Below, one piece after another: positions 59,201 through 64,000 of a stretch of DNA of 64,000 bases (within the stretch, counting starts at the first letter, position 1; each line of letters opens with the position of its first letter). A program made the translations under genes and the position numbers. Under the pieces are notes generated by a model, which worked only from the letters and a program-made list of their open reading frames with translations, searched no databases and was not told the origin of the DNA. Source of the stretch: Baylisascaris procyonis (lineage: Eukaryota; Nematoda; Chromadorea; Rhabditida; Ascarididae); assembly GCA_037389465.1 (NCBI GenBank), contig JAZARR010000201.1:434001-498000 (forward strand), written 5' to 3'.

Positions 59201-61493
59201 AACTCCACGAGCCATTAAATCTATCACCACCTGGACGCTATATTCTCTCATCGAGTCATATTTCTTTTATTTTATAAGCAACGTTTTTATATCCTATTTT
59301 AGTCATGTGAACTTAGTTACAGTATATAACATGCTGCATCAGTATCTGAAAGGAACTGCTTGAAAGTTAGCAGTAAAACTATGCGGTTTTCGGCTTGCAG
59401 GAAGGAATTTCACTCAATTTGATAAGCGTATCACAAGTGTAACGATTTACAGGCAATTAATGAAATAGCAATTATTGCAATACCTGTCCTGGTGATATGG
59501 ATCCAGTTTCAGCGTAACGATTGAGTATTTTCGAGACAGCACCATGCGAAACGCGTAATTGACGACTGATGTGACAAGGCCTTAAAAGGCGCGTCTTCGC
59601 TTTACACACACAATCATAAACGGTGTGACATCTTTTCAACTAATTCATCACTTCTTCTCTATACAAAATATAGCCAAGTCATGAAAGATTCCAATGAGAA
59701 AGTACTCCGAATATGAGATGAAAGAATTATTTCAACTATATTTAGCTTTAGAAAATTAGAATTCATTATTCAAATGAGTTATTAAACGTAACACATTCAC
59801 AGTTCTAGAAAATGAAGTGAAACAAGGAAAAGCAGATAGTGCAATGCAGCAATTGTGATGCCTAATTGTGTATCATAAATTTTATTGGCCGATATTATTT
59901 CTAGATGATCCTCCGCAATGATCAATGAAAATCACTTTACAATTACAGTTAAAATTTGATGATATTTAATGAAGTAAAGCACTGATCATGTATGACTTTA
60001 CTAGTTCTAAGGAATGTATTCATCACCTTGCTCGAGAGATCTGCTATGAAATCTGACATTTCTTATGTTTATATTGTTCGATCGTTATATGAAGCATATG
60101 TTCAATACATGAAAGTTATAAAACGATTATAAAAGCGTCACCCGGCTGACTCATCCTATCATGCTGAAATCTTTGAGAAACCTATGCTCAAAATTTGAAG
60201 CCTTTTATAATCTTACGCTGAAAAAAAAAACCTTTAAGAGAAAGAAACATAACTAACTTACTTTATTCCGCTGCTTGCCATTTCGATGATTTTCAATCGA
60301 ATATGTTGTGGTAATGGCCGTCCGTTAATAAAAACGCCACCCAGCTGGTTCACTCTACCCTACAATAAACAATGATAGTAGAGTAATTCACCGATCTTGT
60401 ATAATTCTACAGTAGAAGTAGAGGATTTTACAGCGTGCGATTATTCGATGCGTGAAGCGGATATTGCAAAAAAATAAGTGATAGCGATGAGAATTTTATC
60501 ACCTATCATATATTCACTGAACAAAGCGAATGATCCAGCGCTGTAATTGAGTAAACGGATAGGATGGTTTAAGGGAAATATGACTGGCGGATGTCTATGT
60601 AGTCTAATTCATTGCACCTTGTGAAGCAATCCCAGAAATTAGGAAGGATACAACAGAAACGCCGTCAGCGAAGTTGTTCTTTCATTTCAGAACATCGTGT
60701 GCCAAATCGATTTCGACGTTATAACATCTTTTGAACCCTTCATAAGCGGGATGGAAAAAATGCGACCACTATGCAGCTTAAGTAATATTTATAATTTGGC
60801 AGTTCATAGTATAGCACATTAAAATATTAGAAGCCAAGCAAAATTTACAATTAAATAAACAAAATTAAAATAGGCGAAATATTCTTACGAAAAAGAATAT
60901 TTTTTTTTTCGTTTAAATAAATTATCCTTTCTCATAAATGTTGTTTCTTTTTTTTTTCATTTATATGCCTAAGGTGCACCTGAGCATATTATATAATTCA
61001 ATAAAAATATTTTCTCTAAAGAAATATATTCGTAAAAATTCTTGCTAAGAGAAAATTGTGTCATTGATTTCTTTGGCACACTTGAGTTCGAGTTTGAAGC
61101 AGCATTCATCTTTAATGCATGGCATTTCGATTTTTGAATCATTCAGGTGTGGTTTCCTATCGATTGTTGATGATCTTCAATGCTGAATAAAATTGACTAA
61201 AACAAGTTACCTCAATTCTCAACGATACATTAAGAACGCCAAATTAACGTAGAGTTTGTGACGAAAGAAAATGCGCATATTTGATTGAATCAATTTCACG
61301 CTTCAACGAAAAACATAATCAAAGAATAAATATACAGCAGAGATTCCACTATACGAAGCTTAGTTTCAAAAGTGATACCAATATTTCCGTTCAGCGGGAT
61401 ATATGGGAACTGAGTTGAATATAAATCGAACTAACAAAAATACAATACCTGTCCCATGATGTTAGTGAAGCTGATCATCTTAGCATCACCCAT
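43651..61493 (-). CDS. Gene B: Pax3/7-class paired box and homeobox protein
   Basis: Seven exons give about 341 aa: 61449-61493, 60262-60359, 59484-59580, 55752-55990, 44896-45196, 44189-44299 and 43651-43785. All phases agree. The paired domain (from residue 16) begins [17 protein letters not shown] and has [16 protein letters not shown], the Pax3/7 signature. The linker is acidic ([16 protein letters not shown]). The homeodomain (215-274) keeps L16, F20, W48, F49, S50 and N51. Residues 46 and 47 are Met and Thr, where Gln and Val are nearly constant in Pax proteins, and residue 56 is Cys as in gene [10 protein letters not shown] before the linker may be a degenerate octapeptide. Its role by family is transcriptional regulation in development. 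An alternative donor at 55824 would shorten exon 4 by 24 codons in the same phase. Gene B is the upstream tandem paralogue of gene A. Confidence 0.88.
44189..44299 (-). CDS. Gene B exon 6 (end of homeodomain helix 3)
   Basis: The acceptor CTTTTGCAG is followed by [12 protein letters not shown]. The exon has 37 codons, phase 0 at both ends, with donor CAG|GTTTTA. It corresponds to exon 7 of gene A (36 codons). Both have NPF nine or ten residues after the homeodomain. Confidence 0.9.
44896..45196 (-). CDS. Gene B exon 5 (linker and homeodomain 1-46)
   Basis: The acceptor ATCCCTCAG and the donor ATG|GTAAGT enclose 1 nt plus 100 codons. It carries [17 protein letters not shown], an acidic Ser/Glu linker, and [19 protein letters not shown], ending KIM. 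A weaker acceptor at 45178 would give phase 0. One exon here corresponds to two exons in gene A. Confidence 0.88.
46273..46539 (-). CDS. 88-codon open frame within gene B intron 4
   Basis: The composition is more balanced than its surroundings ([19 protein letters not shown], then a hydrophobic and basic region). It is on the same strand as gene B. No domain or paired splice sites are seen. It could be a cassette exon, a decayed insertion or chance. Confidence 0.15.
   Translation of the reverse strand: MMEYSVCASFVEMPMLRSPSPGSERLSDHSSMFKGYPHWRKLAILNWLYSYPSFNILAPKSSHRSRILAHSILLEILEAVMKGLCECG
46953..47369 (+). CDS. 138-codon open frame, possible chemoreceptor remnant
   Basis: This is the longest plus-strand open frame in the window. 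The C-terminal half has a hydrophobic helix-like stretch ([18 protein letters not shown]) preceded by LFDEVNSIL. This loosely recalls the Asp-x-(I/V)-Asn element before a transmembrane helix in insect-type gustatory receptor-like proteins. There is no diagnostic motif. It is antisense within the gene B intron. Confidence 0.18.
   Translation: MCARTAMSAVISLVGWSLWRKNIFSNSRSSRNNSNIKSLIYTCKTDRYLTKLFDEVNSILDRAFSVLFSTYCLICRIWVISRLRSYIIGQLTYRSLIRFLAISSITTAQNQGIHRNISSVRCNLFVLELNDFQRGVSL
53054..53140 (+). repeat. 35-bp tandem repeat, 2.5 copies
   Basis: Two adjacent 35-bp units start CTGTAGCAA and contain TGCAA and AAAACYRCAATTT, followed by a partial third unit. The copies differ at a handful of positions. 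It lies in gene B intron 4. Confidence 0.8.
54481..54777 (-). CDS. 98-codon open frame within gene B intron 4
   Basis: The C-terminal 60 codons look coding ([20 protein letters not shown], then [20 protein letters not shown]). Same strand as gene B. No recognised family and no clear splice sites. It may be a nested small gene or a decayed copy of something else. Confidence 0.2.
   Translation of the reverse strand: MFISFLRVSIFFKIDDLKNSCNLKFFNAYNALLISSNYVSPGMQPKAIEKNKRGIKWRKVVKCKTKVTAPLCRIKYPKTASSSSTISHLQIGAEEICL
55752..55990 (-). CDS. Gene B exon 4 (RED subdomain of paired domain)
   Basis: The acceptor AAGCTTCCAG is followed by IGGNPRSR, and the exon includes [18 protein letters not shown] end it at AA|GTATAT (55752; 79 codons plus 2 nt), which keeps the last helix of the RED subdomain. 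AACAG|GTGCTG at 55824 gives the same phase but cuts that helix. The first 160 bp are strikingly GC-rich compared with gene A's exon and the flanking introns. Confidence 0.88.
56157..56241 (+). repeat. (TA)n microsatellite, about 85 bp
   Basis: Uninterrupted TA dinucleotides in intron 3 of gene B. On single-stranded nucleic acid this would fold back on itself. Confidence 0.97.
59020..59277 (+). mobile_element. Possible degenerate LTR-element pol C-terminus
   Basis: A plus-strand, CG-rich segment reads VGHFVL, then a stop, then MWKTGRM, and after a gap [10 protein letters not shown] and PLNLSPPG. The order resembles the post-integrase tail of BEL/Pao-type elements (GDxVL...WKxGRI...VRxxxxxxxNG...RPxNLLYP). 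An internal stop is present and no RT, RNase H, integrase core or LTR is found. The opposite strand is also open for 146 codons (58752-59192). Treat as tentative. Confidence 0.2.
59484..59580 (-). CDS. Gene B exon 3 (PAI recognition helix)
   Basis: The acceptor CTTTTAAG (unusual AAG) and the donor CAG|GTATTG enclose 97 nt encoding [20 protein letters not shown], then [12 protein letters not shown]. Length and phase match gene A exon 3. Ala replaces the usual Cys before VSKIL. Confidence 0.95.
60262..60359 (-). CDS. Gene B exon 2 (start of paired domain)
   Basis: The acceptor TTTATTGTAG and the donor AA|GTAAGT enclose 98 nt encoding [20 protein letters not shown] and on to MASSGIK. The first 17 residues are identical to the usual Pax3/7 beginning of the domain. 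Confidence 0.96.
61449..61493 (-). CDS. Gene B exon 1 (start codon)
   Basis: An ATG at 61493 opens 15 codons ([15 protein letters not shown]), with donor CAG|GTATTG. It aligns with the 16-codon first exon of gene A, ending in the same FTNIMGQ. A second in-frame ATG at codon 6 is possible. No acceptor as close as that of gene A is seen upstream. Confidence 0.82.
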
Positions 61494-61800
61494 GATGGGT
61501 AGTTTACCTTCCTATTGCCTTTCCCGGGAAATGATATAGATGGGTGTGTCGTCACAAAGCGCAACGCGCGACCACAGTTCGCACTTATTAACGATTGCTG
61601 TGACGCAGCATTTGGACGTATTGGTGTGCTTATCTGTGCGCCTATTATCAATTATTATTCACCAATCGGATAGATGCGCCACGCCCTTTACCCGCCCATC
61701 CGTCGCCACCGTAATCATTCAAAGTGTTTGCCCTATTGCTGTGCCCGAAATAAACGAGGACGTCCTCGTTATGGGTGAGATTGCAATGCGCTCGTAAACC
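61494..61800 (-). promoter_or_regulatory. CpG-richer 5' flank of gene B
   Basis: This stretch is clearly richer in G, C and CpG than its surroundings (for example GCGCAACGCGCGACC near 61558-61572). That fits a promoter-proximal region of gene B, but no TATA box or defined element is recognised. An 85-codon plus frame (61540-61797) overlaps it and is not called. Confidence 0.3.

Positions 61801-64000
<2,200 letters not shown>

Larger units (their letters stand above)
55991..59483 (-). other. Gene B intron 3
   Basis: This 3.5-kb intron contains a long TA microsatellite at 56157 and, on the opposite strand near 59.0-59.3 kb, a segment with coding-like composition. No other gene is supported. 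Confidence 0.5.

Overview
The window looks like nematode nuclear DNA. It is AT-rich, the exons are small and scattered among long introns, most splice acceptors resemble TTTNCAG, and one start codon lies 2 nt after a good acceptor, which is the layout expected of spliced-leader trans-splicing. I saw no operons, Shine-Dalgarno sites or CRISPR arrays. Strongylid or other rhabditid worms are plausible, but the species cannot be read from the sequence.

The main content is two complete paired-box/homeobox transcription factor genes of the Pax3/7 class, both on the minus strand and arranged head to tail. I assembled both by hand from splice sites and reading-frame phase. Gene A spans 11482-24583 (8 exons, about 303 aa). 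Gene B spans 43651-61493 (7 exons, about 341 aa). Each has a short N-terminal exon ending FTNIMGQ, a paired domain split over three exons (98 nt and 97 nt in both genes, then a RED exon), an acidic linker, a paired-class homeodomain interrupted between residues 46 and 47, and a short C-terminal exon. Shared intron positions and phases show that they are tandem paralogues. They differ by one intron in the linker, by the length of the RED exon, and by unusual homeodomain residues 46 and 47 in gene B.

Region by region: 1-5.9 kb is less AT-rich than the rest. It holds several isolated plus-strand exon-like segments, one of them resembling a P2C-type ATPase, and a striking set of five hairpins with a CCGCCG loop and differing but self-complementary stems. 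5.9-11.4 kb has only weak exon-like pieces. 11.5-24.6 kb is gene A. 24.6-43.6 kb separates the two Pax genes and contains a plus-strand series of unrecognised exon-like segments at 34.8-39.6 kb, some apparently duplicated. 43.7-61.5 kb is gene B, with one 10.6-kb intron. 61.5-64 kb is the 5' flank of gene B and includes the longest TA dinucleotide tract.

The two Pax proteins are expected to act in the nucleus as sequence-specific DNA-binding regulators of development. Function beyond that is inferred from the family. Most other short open frames in the window look like chance and are not listed.
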